DNA of 64,000 bases from Morchella semilibera. Lineage: Eukaryota > Ascomycota > Pezizomycetes > Pezizales > Morchellaceae. The stretch covers positions 2,007,178 to 2,071,177 of the forward strand of contig WBVU01000011.1 in assembly GCA_009192285.1 (NCBI GenBank). The letters run 5' to 3'. Below the pieces are notes generated by a model, which was given only the letters and a program-made list of their open reading frames with translations, did not search any database and was not told the DNA's origin. A program made the position numbers and the translations under genes. This document shows, piece by piece, positions 13,258 through 25,715 of this stretch (position 1 is the stretch's first letter; every line of letters begins with the position of its first letter).

Positions 13258-13291
<34 letters not shown>
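13258..13291 (+). repeat. Poly-T run, 34 nt
   Basis: Thirty-four consecutive T, followed after two bases by seven more T. It lies directly next to the ankyrin pseudogene fragment. On the minus strand it is a poly-A that precedes, not follows, the fragment, so it is not a retroposition tail of that fragment. Confidence 0.9.
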
Positions 13292-16200
13292 CATTTTTTT
13301 CGCTTAAGTAAAAACACTAGTTGTAACTAAAGACCTAATTCATAATCATACTCTTGCGCAATTGCCTAATATTCTCCCAAGGCATATATAGGAGGAACAC
13401 CAGTACCTCGATTTTATGTACATTTTTTTTTGGCAGAATCTACAGGTTCGCGCTCCCCCCGCGTGCTGAGCTTCAATGCTTCACTACCTCCCGCTCGCAA
13501 AATTATTATCGGCGCGCATATCATTGCAAGAACATTGGCTACCAGCTTTTAACCAATGACGACCTCATAAGTCCCCTGACATCTCTTCGTAGCATGTGTA
13601 CCACCATCCCGCATCATGTTCCGCAAAAGTCTCCACGGCCCTACAAACAATTAACGTTTCACTCCCACGCAGCCAAGACTGCGTAGGATCTTCATCCGGG
13701 CAGTTCCTAGTGACGACGACCCTCGCGCGATTGTTACATAGGGACTCGACTGGTCTATATCAGGGCCTGGTACGGAAACCTGCAGTTCTTCCCGCATGGT
13801 CGGACACACGCGTCTGCCCCTCCGGTACTTCTGTTGGGTTATATGATATACACGAGTCAGTATACTACTTGTCGCGGAGGGAACTCGGGAGTATACGGGA
13901 GTCGTTCTTTTTTATATCCCCTCGTTGGGACGTACCGGAGGGGGTGGGGAAACATCTCTCATTCATAAGGTATCACTCGATCAACTACGTATACGCATGC
14001 ATGTGATTTTTGATAACCCTCCCTCCTTAGCTTAGCTTGCTAATCAGATTGTATGAGGTTGTGTTTACAGTACCACGATATGTCTAATTGGTACGCATTA
14101 TCCGGCACAAAAAAGAGGGGGGAAAGAGATAGGGAGGGAGGAGGTGCAAACAGTAGACAGCGCTTTTGTAAGCCAGTCTCAGAGGGGAGGGGGGAAAAAT
14201 CTCGGGAGGGATCCGGTTCTGCTTCTTTTTTCTTTTTTTTCTTCTCTCTTCTTTCTCTTTTTTCTATTTATTTTCTTTTCCTTTTTTCATCTCCTCCAAC
14301 TCGTGCCATACACTGTGGCGAGAGAAGGAGAGAGAGAGAGAATACGAAACCTGGCCGGCCGTCTCCATGCATTGAACACTTCATATATGGCCCTGGACCT
14401 CGGGGGAGAGCCAACCTCGGGCACATACTGATATATTACTACCATGCATAGTCGATTTACAAAAGAAATTTCCATGTCAGATGGTTTGCTACATACATAC
14501 CCACATATGGCATACAGGAGTATTACATATTCATCCTTATGGGGGGGGGGGGGCTGGTCACATTTGACCCCTTCCTACCAACCACTCAGGGCAGGCTTGG
14601 GATATGTAACTACTTGAGGACCAGCATAATATTAACCTCATTCTCAAGATGCATACAGGATTTGAAACGCAGAGGGAGAGAGAAAAAAGGTGCTATATCA
14701 TATCGGGTCATACAAGAAAAGCTTTAAAATACACAGACACAAAGGTCCAGAGAGAGAGAGAGAGAGGTGAGAAAAACCAGTGAGTGGTTGGTGACCAGCC
14801 GGTCATTCATCCCATTCTTTTATTTCCTCTACAATTACAGCGGACGACATGACATCATTTTTTTCATCTATCTAAAACCTTAGCCTTAGGAGATCTCGAG
14901 TTTTGGAAAGACAAGAAAAAAAGTCATAACTGATATCAGGAGTAGATGGGAGATGCAACATATAAAAAAACGATTCGAGATGACTTCTTTTGGCGACCGA
15001 TGGTTTGATCAGGAGATATCTTTGCCCGGTACAGACATACGCCGAACAACATCAGCCAAAAAAAAAAAAAAAAACAGGAAATAAATAAATTAAAATATCC
15101 AAGAATTCGAAACGGATGAACGGCGAATTAAGAACGACCCAATCAAACGCTATTCTTGGGTCTCGGAGAGAGCAGGAGATATGTCAGAAGATGGCTTCTG
15201 TGTAGGTGAGAAGTGATATGAGAGGTCTCTTAGTCGTTGACAAAGGGCTAACACCAGACAATATATGTCGAAATAGTAATACCCATCGGTCCAAAACGAA
15301 ATCACACCCCGTCACCCGACACCCAACTGCAGCTCCCAAAAAAAGAACACGATATAGCGATCGACAAGGAAAAAGGCCCGCATGAACGAGGCCACTGATC
15401 GAACGAGGGAGAAGGGGAAGAAAAAAAATTTAGATTGCACTGTCCGCCTACCTGCCTACATTCACATACATTTCTTTGTTGATTCTGCTTCACCAGATCC
15501 TCATAAGGTAGATATGATATGTAATGTGGCTACCGGTGTTGTTTGGTACGACCTCAGTATACTGCCATGGCAGAGATAGCCACAACACGTAAGTAATACC
15601 AAAATGCATAGCCACCAATTAATTATTATTCCAGCTTTGATACATAGTTTGCGGACAGGACTTCCCTCCATCTCGCTAGCGGTCTAATTTTGTGGCCTCA
15701 CCATCTCTCCCCCTGCCAAGGATAGCCCATCAAGATGGTTTTTTTAAAGAAAAAAACCAAATAAAAAACCCTACAGCAGTGGCTCGTTACACGGCAAATC
15801 GGGGGAAGGGCGGGGGGGGGGGGTCTCTTGTATGCTACGGGATACTACTGCGACCACGGGCCACGGGTATGTAATGTATGCGATCAGAGTCATATCGTTA
15901 TATCGTATCGTGCATGAGCAATCATGGGGTACGAAACGAGAAGAATCCAGCTACATGATATGCGCATACACTTGACGCGAAGTATGCATCTCTAGCCAAC
16001 CTCCAATGTGGCAAGGCACCTCGAAACAAAGCAAGAGGAGGGGGTGGTGGAAACGCTTCTTTTTCCCTGGGATCGAGGCGCACACAGTAAGCACCACTCT
16101 AAGTGACAGCACCTACATAGCCACAGGTGTTACAGTGGCCGTCCAGTTGAGGGGGGAGGGAGTAAGTTACAGCACTGTATCACCCGCAGTGGACCCTGCC

Positions 16201-19200
16201 AAGGGTACCCTCTTCTTCTCCATAACGCTAATCGAAACAGAGAAAAAGCTTAAAGGCACAAATGGCGAATGCGGAAGCCTGTCAACTTAACGCCTCCTCC
16301 CCACCACCACCCCCCGGTCAAAGTCCCAACCCCAGCCAAACAAATCTCCAGGAGGACCCTGAAGAGGAAGAGCTAGAAGAACCGAAAGAACAAAAGGGGA
16401 GGAGGAGACCACAAAGAGAGCCCCAACAGTTCTGTTAGAGACCGGGAACCCCTCTTCGACGTCACACACTCTTCTCCTCCCCCGAGTCCAGCATTTCGCA
16501 TCGTCAAAAGAAGTGTTAGTTCTGAGACGGACTGCGCCCCGGTGCGCACGATAGGCATTCGCTAGGACGACGTCAACCAAGGTCCATCCAGCGAGGCGCG
16601 TGTATTTCAGATGGGGGGTGGTTGCCGCTTGCTTGGCCCCTCCCCCATCCAGTGGCCCCGTTGCCTGAGGGCGCGCAATTCCAATAACACTCAACCGAAA
16701 ATTAAAATAACAATAATAATATATTCATATTTTTTTAAAAAAAGTTGGTGGTTTAGCTGATAGCGCTGATTTATATACGAGCACGATGACGCCAGATCTT
16801 CCTTTCTTGGTACCATGGAGACGACGAAAGCTCGAGCGTCAAGACATAAACCCCATCGTCAACGGTGGCCGACCCAATTGCAATTGCAAGAGGACCCTGC
16901 CTACTACCAAAATTCTGGCTGAATGACCATAAAAGCTCTAGAGGCAAAGCAAAGAAATGCTTCTTGGCGCTTCCCATTGGCTGCCTTGGGCCACCACCCA
17001 CCCCACAGCACGTCACTACGCGCATGAGCCTTGAGTAGAAGGGTCCTTCTTCTTGGTTGACGATGTCGACCATAGAGGGAAACAACGCGTTGCCCTTTGG
17101 GACCCTGGACGTCGCCCTCGGTGCGCACCTATTGTTTATCGAGCCTGCCTTCCCTTTTGGCCAGCGTTGCAACCCAACCCACCCGGGCCACCCCACCCAA
17201 CCCAATCCTGCCAGATTTTGGAGCCGCATATCTATCATGCCGCGGGGCGCAGCGGCGCGCAACAACAGCAGCAGTCAATGACAGACTGGAAAACCAGGGA
17301 AATTTGGATCAAGCTCCTTCCTCCACCCCCCCCCCTCCCCCATCGTCAGCAATCGAGATGGAGAACAGAAAGAAAAAAGGGGTACATATGCGAGGGAAAA
17401 GAAAAGAAGAACATTTAAACAGCCAACTAATAAAATTCTAGCAAATCACTCTGGGTCACGGTGACTAAACTAACTGAACTTGCTGAATTCAACTGACTGA
17501 ACTGACTGAGAGTCGTGGTATGTACATACCTAAACTCACCACCACCACTAATGTCAACAACAACATACCTTACTCGCCCGGAGGCCCGGATAGCGGGTGA
17601 GAGGGGAAGGGTAAAAGTACAGTGATGAAATACCACGATGATGAATGACCGTGCGGCTGAGGAAATTAACGATGGTAATGATAACTAACTGCCCTGCTGT
17701 AACAACCTGTTTTTTTTGTTTTTTTTTGCCGCCTTCTTTTCCTTCTTTCCCGCCTACCTTTTTCCCCACTACCACTACCATCATGGTTTCCGGATTGAGA
17801 AGGACCCCCCGTTTTATTGGGCGGAACGGAACATGTAGGTGGTTGTGCTGGTGCACCGCCAAAGAGGGGAGCACATAGCTGTCAGGCTTGGTGGCATGGC
17901 ATAGCGTAAAAGCAGGAACAGAATGCTTACATACGCAGACGGGTGGCGAGAAACAACTACTCTACATGTATCTCTAACATCTGTTTTGTTTGACTGTCCG
18001 CCGAGACACCGGGAAGAGAATACCGTGTTGAAGGGGGGGAAAGGTTTGAGATAGAGGGAGAGAGAGCATACTGCATATGCATCCAATCTGGGAGATTTTG
18101 TGTCTTTTTATTTTTCATTCTAATCTTTTTGTTCCTTATATTTTTTTCGGTGGGGAGGGGGTGCAGATAGGTGTTGTGCACAAACGCCGCGGCGGCCACG
18201 GAGGTTGGTGATACTGCCGGCCTGACTGATACTGATGGTGCTGGCCGCTGGTGGTGCTGGTGCTGCCTTGCCTATCCCACCAGTCAACTGATATCAACTA
18301 ATCATGACCGATCGAAAGGCAATTAGTGATTTGTTAGAAAGGGGGCAAAGAAGAACAAGTAATTATCACGTTGGAAGACGATGGAACTATGATGTATGTA
18401 TCTTTTTTTCCCAAAAGGAGTGTTTTTTATTGTAAAGCCAGACAACAAAAGAGGTAGGGGAAAAGAAAAAAAAAACTAATTTAAAAAGAGTGAATACCCT
18501 ACAAAAGAGAAACAGCCAAGCAGAGCCCAAAAAAAAAAAAAAAGCCAACTATCTCGATCTATCATCTCCAAACAAAAAACCCTAACCCTCCGCCAAAAAA
18601 CAAAAATCAATCTCTATCAGGAAATCCTCCTATCCAGCCAACCAACTCCCTTTTCCCTCCCCCTGCCATTCTCGACTCGCGTTCCAATCATGGACCGCTA
18701 CTCTACTATAGGGAGGACCGGGGGGGATTTGTTTGTTGTTGTGGAAGGAGGCTCCAAAAAAATAAAAACCCGCAAACAGATGCAAAACACGATAAAAACC
18801 AGCCAGAAGCCCTCTCAATAAGCAATGAGGATAGGCAGCGGCTCTAGCCCCTCCGTGAAGGAGGAGTATGGGGTTGGTGGTGGTGGTTGTGTATGATGAG
18901 GGGCAGGAGCTCGTATCGAGGAAATCACTTTCCATCGATAACTCTCATGGGTCCCGCCATGGGTTTCGGGGGGGGTGGTGGGAGTTGGGTGGAAGAAGTA
19001 TCTATAAGCTGCTGTTTGATACTGCTGCTCTTATTCTTCCTTTCCCTTTTCCCTTTCCCCCTTTTTTGTATGCTCTTTTTCCCTCATAGTTGGTTACTTT
19101 CTCGAGCACCAAGAAAGCCTTTGATCGAGGTCCCTTTTTTTCATAAAAGGATCTCCCCTTCTCTTTTGTGTGTTTTTCTTTCCTTCCAGATAACCCTCAA

Positions 19201-19220
19201 AAGAAGTCCTGGCCACCTAT
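13292..19220. other. Intergenic, simple-sequence-rich, no recognised gene
   Basis: About 5.9 kb with many homopolymers and pyrimidine tracts (for example 14225-14290) and GA repeats (14326-14340, 14750-14766). The longest open frames are 13596-14006 (+) and 16771-17265 (-). Both give proteins with no recognisable domain and a composition driven by local repeats. I do not call a gene here. A GC-richer island at about 16280-17300 is the only part that might repay a transcript search. Confidence 0.55.
18580..18589 (+). repeat. Short telomere-like tract CCCTAACCCT
   Basis: One and two-thirds CCCTAA units in A-rich noncoding DNA. Comparable short tracts lie at 1809-1821, 24851-24859, 24875-24884 and 27310-27317. 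Confidence 0.4.
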
Positions 19221-19877
19221 CTAGAAGTACCTGGTCTGGACCTCTGGGTTGAAGGCCACGCTCCTGCCACTGCTTCTCGGGCTCGAGCTCAACTCGCGCT
19301 CACCGCCCTCGATCCTCTTTGGGCTCGGGCTCCTCCTGTGGCTTCTGACCGGGGCAGCCTCCACCAAGCTCAATGACGATGTCCTCCTCGGGTCCACCAC
19401 TCTCCTGCTGCCGCTCCTGTGGCTCACATCGCGGGCATAGGCTGATCCCCTGTTGACTGTCTGGGGGGCAGTAGCAGCAGGAACGTACTGGACACGCTCG
19501 CGGGCGCGGTGGGCGTCGTGTGCGGCAACATCAACGTGGTTTGAGGGCGCTCCCTGGAGCTTGTGGGTGATTGCGCGGATGAGGCCGTCGACTGGCTCCC
19601 AGCCCTCTGGGAAGGAGACCTCGATGACGCCCCCGGGGGTGCTGCGCGCCTTCTCGTAGAGGTTGAGGGCGATCTCCTGGGCGAGCTGGTGGCCGACGTC
19701 GCAGAGCTGGCGGTTGGCCGACTTGTGCACTGCGTAGGGGTCGATGCAGGCCGAGCAGTGCTGGGCGTGGATGTTGAATGAGCGGAGTGAGGTGGAAACA
19801 CGGCTTGAGAGAGAATCAGTTTGGGGAGCGGGAGCTGGGGTGGTTTGGACCATGGCGCGGGAACCTGGCATGCGCAT
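19221..19877 (-). CDS. Small fungal protein with a Cys/His motif, function unknown
   Basis: A single GC-rich open frame of 218 codons. Three in-frame ATGs lie at residues 1, 3 and 9. The third (MVQTTPAP) is as plausible a start as the first. The conserved-looking core is C41-x2-C44-x14-C59-x3-H63, with HCSACIDPYAVHK and LCDVGHQLAQ, then a region rich in helix-forming residues (about 65-120) containing PEGWEPVDGLIRAITHK. The C-terminal third is Arg/Ser-rich and probably disordered, with RRSPSPKR-type phospho-site sequence. From memory, a group of uncharacterised Pezizomycotina proteins has this CxxC..DP(Y/W)..H..LC..GH spacing. The four Cys/His residues could bind one zinc ion, but this is inference. 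The local codon use and GC content stand out from the repeat-rich flanks, which supports a real gene. Confidence 0.75.
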   Translation of the reverse strand: MRMPGSRAMVQTTPAPAPQTDSLSSRVSTSLRSFNIHAQHCSACIDPYAVHKSANRQLCDVGHQLAQEIALNLYEKARSTPGGVIEVSFPEGWEPVDGLIRAITHKLQGAPSNHVDVAAHDAHRARERVQYVPAATAPQTVNRGSAYARDVSHRSGSRRVVDPRRTSSLSLVEAAPVRSHRRSPSPKRIEGGERELSSSPRSSGRSVAFNPEVQTRYF

Positions 19878-19916
19878 TGTGATTGATTTTGGGGGGGGGT
19901 TGGTAGTAGTAGTTGT

Positions 19917-19952
19917 GGTTTGGTTTGGTTTGGTTTGGGTTGGGTTGGGGTT
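19917..19952 (+). repeat. TTTGG/TTGGG pentanucleotide repeat
   Basis: Repeats of GGTTT grade into GGGTT just upstream (on the minus strand) of the start codon of the gene at 19221-19877. On the coding strand it is a C/A-rich leader. It may lie in the 5' untranslated region or the core promoter of that gene. Confidence 0.8.
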
Positions 19953-20000
19953 AGAAAAAGGTTGTTTGGAGTGAAGTTTGAGTACTACTCAGCTAGTTGT

Positions 20001-20072
20001 AGTAGTAGTAGGGTGGAATAGTAGTAGTAGTAGTAGCTGTATTAGCTGTATTAGCTATAGTAGTAGTAGTAG
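20001..20072 (+). repeat. AGT trinucleotide repeats
   Basis: Two clusters of AGT units are separated by a duplicated TAGCTGTATTAGCT-type spacer. They lie 120-190 bp upstream of the minus-strand gene at 19221-19877. Confidence 0.8.
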
Positions 20073-20292
20073 ATGAGAGTTGTTTGGTTTACTTGGCTGA
20101 CTTTTGTATGATGGGGGGAAAAAAAGAAGATGGTCTGTGGGAGGGAGGAGGGTTTATATCAACCTGAAGGGGGAATCTTTATTTTGGGGGGGGTGGTGGA
20201 GCGTGTATGGTGTTGCGAGGATCCAGTAGCAGCAGGCCCACTCACGCGTATGACTGGTCCACCCAGCCAGCATTTCATGGGTGAGCGAGGGA

Positions 20293-20338
20293 GGACATGG
20301 GGACATGGGGGGGGGGGGGGGGGACATGGGGACATGGG
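20293..20338 (+). repeat. Duplicated GGACATGG units flanking a poly-G run
   Basis: Two GGACATGG units, a long G run, then two more GACATGGG units. The layout suggests slippage or duplication around the G tract. Confidence 0.8.
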
Positions 20339-20386
20339 AAAAGGAAAAGTCGGGTCAGAACTTGTGAGTCTCATGCGCGATTGTGA

Positions 20387-20426
20387 GCTGCTGCTGCTGC
20401 TGCTGCTGCGTAAAGCAGCAGCAGCA
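20387..20426 (+). repeat. CTG/CAG self-complementary repeat
   Basis: About seven CTG units (20388-20409) are followed after GTAAA by about four CAG units (20415-20426). The two halves are complementary, so either strand could fold into a hairpin with a five-base loop. Confidence 0.85.
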
Positions 20427-20691
20427 CCAGGTCCCCCTTCTTTTCTTTTTTTTTCTTTTTTTTTCTTTTTTCTTTTCCTGCTTACGCCCCTTCCATTCCC
20501 TTCCCTTCCAAGAAAATAAAAATAATTAATAGAGATCTCTCAAACACATACAGTCTCCAAATAAAAAAAAAATAAAAATAAAAAAAATAAAAAAATAAAA
20601 AATAAATACGTCGGTTAACCATAGCAAGCGCTTCATGCTCGACTACGCCCCCCCCCCCCCCCTCTCCCCTAGATCTACGCGCAGCCCCCAT

Positions 20692-20715
20692 AGAGAGAGA
20701 GAGAGAGAGAGAGAG
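20692..20715 (+). repeat. GA dinucleotide microsatellite
   Basis: About 12 GA units without interruption in gene-free DNA. Confidence 0.9.
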
Positions 20716-22105
20716 TGGGATAGTTACATCTATCAATCTCTCACACGTACTGTGGGTTTGCCTTGTGCCTTGCCCGCGTTAAAGCCACTCTCGACTCGCG
20801 CTGCTGTGTGTGTGTGTGTGGGTGTGGGTGTGTCACCAGAGAGCAACTTGCGTGCGCCTCCATCTCTGGATGGGGAATGGCCTAACGGCTCTCGCTCGCT
20901 CGACTACCCTACCTAACTCTACACCCTCTACCGGAGTCCACCGAGCGAGTGCTGTTTTCACAACTCACTCAACTCACCTCGCTCAACTAAAACTCACTTT
21001 GGTAGAGTAGCGAGCTTATCCTGGTACGTATTTGCCCACATATGTGCCATACATAGCTCACATACATAGTACCCTACTTACATACCTACATACGTACATA
21101 CATTTGACTGAACTGGTACTGTATGTCCTCGACTGAGCGGAAAACTATGTGTACCTACCTACTGTACTGTACTTTACCTTGCTAGCTGTGTCGTGTTAAC
21201 TCAGCAGAAGCAGCAGGTTAAGTTGGGTAGGATATTCTAAGGTTGCTGTCTTTCCCCCATCTGTCTGTCAAGCAAGCAGCAGTCGTAATCACCAAAATAT
21301 ACTCGAACGAAACCCCGGAAATCCCCCCCCCCCCAAAAAAAAAAAGAAAAAAGCAAAAAAGGAATGAAAAATATGTATGTATTCTTTCCTTTTTTTTTTT
21401 TCTTTCTTTCTTTTCTTTCCCGGATGCCCATGCCCCATTGCATCTCCGAACAGACTGCTTGCTTGCTTGCTCTCGACCTCCATCACCATTTCACCCTGTC
21501 CACACAAATTTTTTCCTTTTCGCGCGGCGGTGGTGGTGGTGGTCCAGTTGCCCAGTACTGTCAACCCCGTCTAAGTAGAAGGGTAGAGAAATAGACCCGT
21601 TGCAAACACGACCGGCGTCGGTTCGGCATCCTGTCTTCTCCAAAAGAGTTGTCGGTCAGTTCACTTCCAGTCCAGTTACTACAATTAAAAAAGTCTGTCA
21701 GTCAGTTAATTTGGCAGGCTTGTCAATGCCTCCCCCCCCCCTCCCTTCCCATGAATTAATTTCCGCCAACACCGCCCTGCCCGTCAAGTCCGTCGGGTCG
21801 GGTCGGTGATGGATCTCTCTCTGCCAGTGCAAAACAACTGTAAAGGTAAAATAGTAAGATGCACCATAATATAGTGTTGGTGATGTGTGCCAATGATTTT
21901 GTTTCCCATTTTTCATTAAAATTTTTTTTTTTTTTACTTCCCGCTCTGCCTCGTTCCCCATCTATCTACCCACCCACACACACACACCATCCATCTATCT
22001 ATCATCTACATGTAGGTAATTCCATCAACAGCCAACCCGGGCTCCTGGGTAAACAGAAGCAACGAGGTGAAAAACGAAAAGAAAAAAAGTGAAATGTGAG
22101 GCCCT

Positions 22106-22130
22106 CATACCATACCATACCATACCATAC
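22106..22130 (+). repeat. CATAC pentanucleotide repeat, 5 copies
   Basis: Five perfect CATAC units in gene-free DNA, followed by CACC-rich sequence. Confidence 0.9.
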
Positions 22131-25100
22131 CTACCACCACCACAACCACCCCCAATGGCTTAGAATTCTTTTTTTTTTTTTTCTTCCCCTTCAAAAAAAC
22201 AATTAAAGAATCCCGCATCGTCGTTTTATCTATCCCACGCGCGCGGAAAAATAGTTGTTGTTTTTTTTCTCCTTGCGTGTGGTGGTGGTATAAAACCGAA
22301 TCGTTACCGTAAATACCTTCTACATGGTTCCCGGGGGGGGCTAGCTAGATTCGATGGATGGATGGATGGGATGGGGAAGGACGTTTCGATGAGATGTTCC
22401 GCTGGCTGGCTGGCTGGCTAGCGCCTGGCAGGAAGGAATCGTTCTGGAAACAGCAAACGCCCTGTTTTGACTCTAGTACAGACACTTCATAGTATACTAA
22501 ACACCCCCCCCCCCCACCCCTACCTACCTACCCCATGGGTTCAGCAATTGTTCCCGCTTTACTCCCCGGTGGATCCATCTATCCATCTAGCTAATAATAA
22601 ACCAGACGGGCGGGCGAATGGGGGGGGCCACAACCCGCAAAACCTTCCTCCACAGAATCTCCGCCAGCAACGACCGTAGTAAGATTGTGGATGGATGGGA
22701 TTGGGGGGGGAGGAGGAGGGACGCTGGGCCATGGTGGAAACCCGAATCGTTGTGTGTTGATTCCTCCAATTGATTACTCTCCCCATTAATTCTAACCTCA
22801 CGCTTTCTCGCTCTCATACCTGCTCTGCTTACTTACGATACTATACTCTCACCTCACCTCATACATACATACAGACGAAAGAAGAATGATCTACTTCTAG
22901 CCTAGGCTGGTACCTAGGCTAACTCACCAGTTTTCCCACCTAACCTAACCCTTACTACAACTCAGCAGCAGCTTCTTAAAATGGTGGTCCCCTCCACCCC
23001 CAAGCGGCCTAGCCCTCGCTCGCTAGAGCACCGAGTTATCCGTCAAAGCCTAGCGTTAGGCGGGAGCTGTCAGGATTAGGAAAGGGAAGCCTCGATTGGT
23101 TTGCCAGCCCCCCCTCCCCCCATCAAGATATCCCCAGATCAGTGCAAGCTTAGCTGGCCCTCCCTCTCTTCCGACCCCGCGAAAAGGTCGGGGAAAAAGG
23201 AAAGAAGGTACATAAGTACAGTCGCTTCAAACCGAGTAGGTAGGTAGGTAGAGAGCAAGAAAAGAAAAGAAAGAGAGGGAAAGAAAGAAGAGAAAAAAAA
23301 GGAAGGAAAGGGCGCTCGCACCAGAACAAGAACAAGTCGGAATTATGCTGCCATGCAGTCCATGGATATGGCATGTGGCATGGCATGCTTGCTTGCTGCT
23401 GCTCGGCGTACCTTCGATCTACTCCCTCCCTCCCTCCCTTCCCTTCCCCCCCCTCTTTCTTTTTTGGACTTCAATATTCAATTACCCCTAGCCCTCCCCG
23501 CATATTGTATCGATATAGTGATTAGGGCGTCATTAATATTCATGCGTTATAACCATCTCAAACTCAAAACTTTGAGTTTCGAATGCCGTATGTAGAGACG
23601 CAACTTCCCCCTCCCCGGGGCGTCCTCGTCGTCGTCGTCGTCTTCGGTATGCCAGCTGGGCATGTTCGGAATTTGTGATATATCGAAAGAAAAAAAAAAT
23701 TATTTATTCCATTTCCTCTACAATCGATACCGACCGAGCTACATTCGTTACCGCTATCCACGGCCGATGCTGACCCTCCCCTCCCCCTCCCCCTTGAATT
23801 ACCCTTCCCGGGATTGAGCACATACTACCATACGTCCGCTGTATCAGAATATCTAAAATCAGGGCAAGGCAGGCAGAATAAGTAGGGCTTTGTAGTGGGT
23901 GGTGGTGCGGTGGCGGTCGTGGTCGTGGGTATGCATCACCACCACCACCACAACCACAACCACGGCGGTGGAAGAAGATCATGGACAAGAGAATATTATT
24001 TCTCTCGTACCACCACCATAGAGCACGAGATAGAATCAATGGCCATCTATGGAGCACACGACTCACCACACACCACCAGTTCATACACTGCATACCTCTA
24101 CATCCCATCCATCCATCCACGTACGTCGCGGCCATCATCAATCAACCTGTAACGTATGTAGCTGTGCCTAGAACTTTTTAAAAAGTGAGCCATATCATCT
24201 CAATGGAGATCCTCCCCCCTCCCCCCAATTACTTGCGCTTCCCTCGGCCGCCGCCGCTCATGAGCTGCCCGCCTATCATGGTTCAGGACAGGGCTTTAAA
24301 CTTTTCTTTTTTGCTCGCGTCCTGCTTACATACATTACTCCATCCTACCAGTAAAGGTACATACTTGAAGTACCCCGGGTCTGGGGTGGAGAGGAGAGAA
24401 GGGAGCTAGCTAGCTGATCATTAATGATCCGATCCGCCGCGCCGAAGGGAAACTTCTTGCGGCCTCCCCCAGTTTGGGGGGGGGGGGGGCATGTCGTGCA
24501 GGGACCATCTCTTCTTTCTTCCTCTTCTTCCTCTCATATATGTACTCTATATGTACAGACAGCACAAGACCGCGAGGAGAAAAAAAAATAAATTATTTTT
24601 TATATCCTTTTATTTCCCTATTTACGCGCGCCCGAACCCAACCCAGTAACCAATTCCTCTCCGACCTTCGGGACGCATGCTACGCTTTGGGACGAAGGGG
24701 CAAAGGGACAAAATGCCATATACCACTTTCCCACCCACACATCCACACATCCATCTGCATGCATGCATGGCGGATGCGGGATGGAGGGAGGTGGAGGTGG
24801 TGGAGGGCGTGGATGTGCGCCAACGAACCAACGAACGGACGAAGCCCAAACCCTAACCCACCCACACCCGCCCCTTAACCCTAAGCAAAAGCAAAGGTGA
24901 TCCTCCTGTCTCTCTCGCTCCATGGGAAGGAAATCAGAGGGAAGGGCAATGCCATCCCGTCAATCTTATCCCTTCTTTGGACGTTCGTATACAACTGTAA
25001 CCGAGTTCTAGAGGGAAAGATAGAGATTTCACATCTGCCTGCCAGGTATGTGGGCTGGCAAGGCTAAGTCATGCTTTGACCCCAGGTTGATCCTTTCCCC

Positions 25101-25690
25101 CTCTGGCCTATCGGCCCTGGTGGAGGGAAAAAAAAAAAGCTGTAGAGAGTGTAGGTACCTACAAAGGGGATTTCTTCTTTCTTTCTTTTTTACACATCAC
25201 TCTAGATCTCTAGCTTTTCGAGTTCCCGATTCCATCTACTCTTATCACGAACTCTGTCTGGTCTGTTCTGCTTTGCTTGTGCAATAGAATGGGCTAGGCC
25301 GGCTCACTGTGCCTATGCCTACTCGCACTCGCACTCGCACCGGCCACCGTTGAAGAGAGAGGGAGGCGAACCAGGCCAACCGGCTACCTACACCCCCTCC
25401 CCCAGCTCGCCAGGAGTCCGAGTCGTTAAGCGTTACAGAATATGTACTCTGCCAGGCAGGCCATATGGCCATCCCCCTCCATAACCCTACACGCTACATA
25501 CATGTACTACAACCTATATACTTACATAGATTACCTAAAGCACCACCACTATCCAATTCACGATGCTGCTGCTTCTTGTTTTTTTTTTGCTTCTTTTTCT
25601 TTTCTTCCTTTCTTTCTTTTCCCGGTTCATGGCAATAGCTTCTTTTGTTGTTGTTGAGTGGCCTCCACGTATGTAGTAAGTAAGTAGTCT

Positions 25691-25715
25691 TGGTGGTGGT
25701 GGTGGTGGTGGTGGT
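25691..25715 (+). repeat. GTG trinucleotide microsatellite
   Basis: Eight perfect TGG/GTG units followed by a short spacer and a T run. Confidence 0.9.

Noticed and set aside
13596-14006. 136-codon plus-strand frame
   Set aside because: Not recognisable and not supported by splice sites. It could be a transposon relic but shows no motif.
16771-17265. 164-codon minus-strand frame in a GC-richer island
   Set aside because: Trp/Gly/Pro repeats come from a CCCAACCCACC-type repeat. Overlapping frames on the other strand are equally long. No family match.
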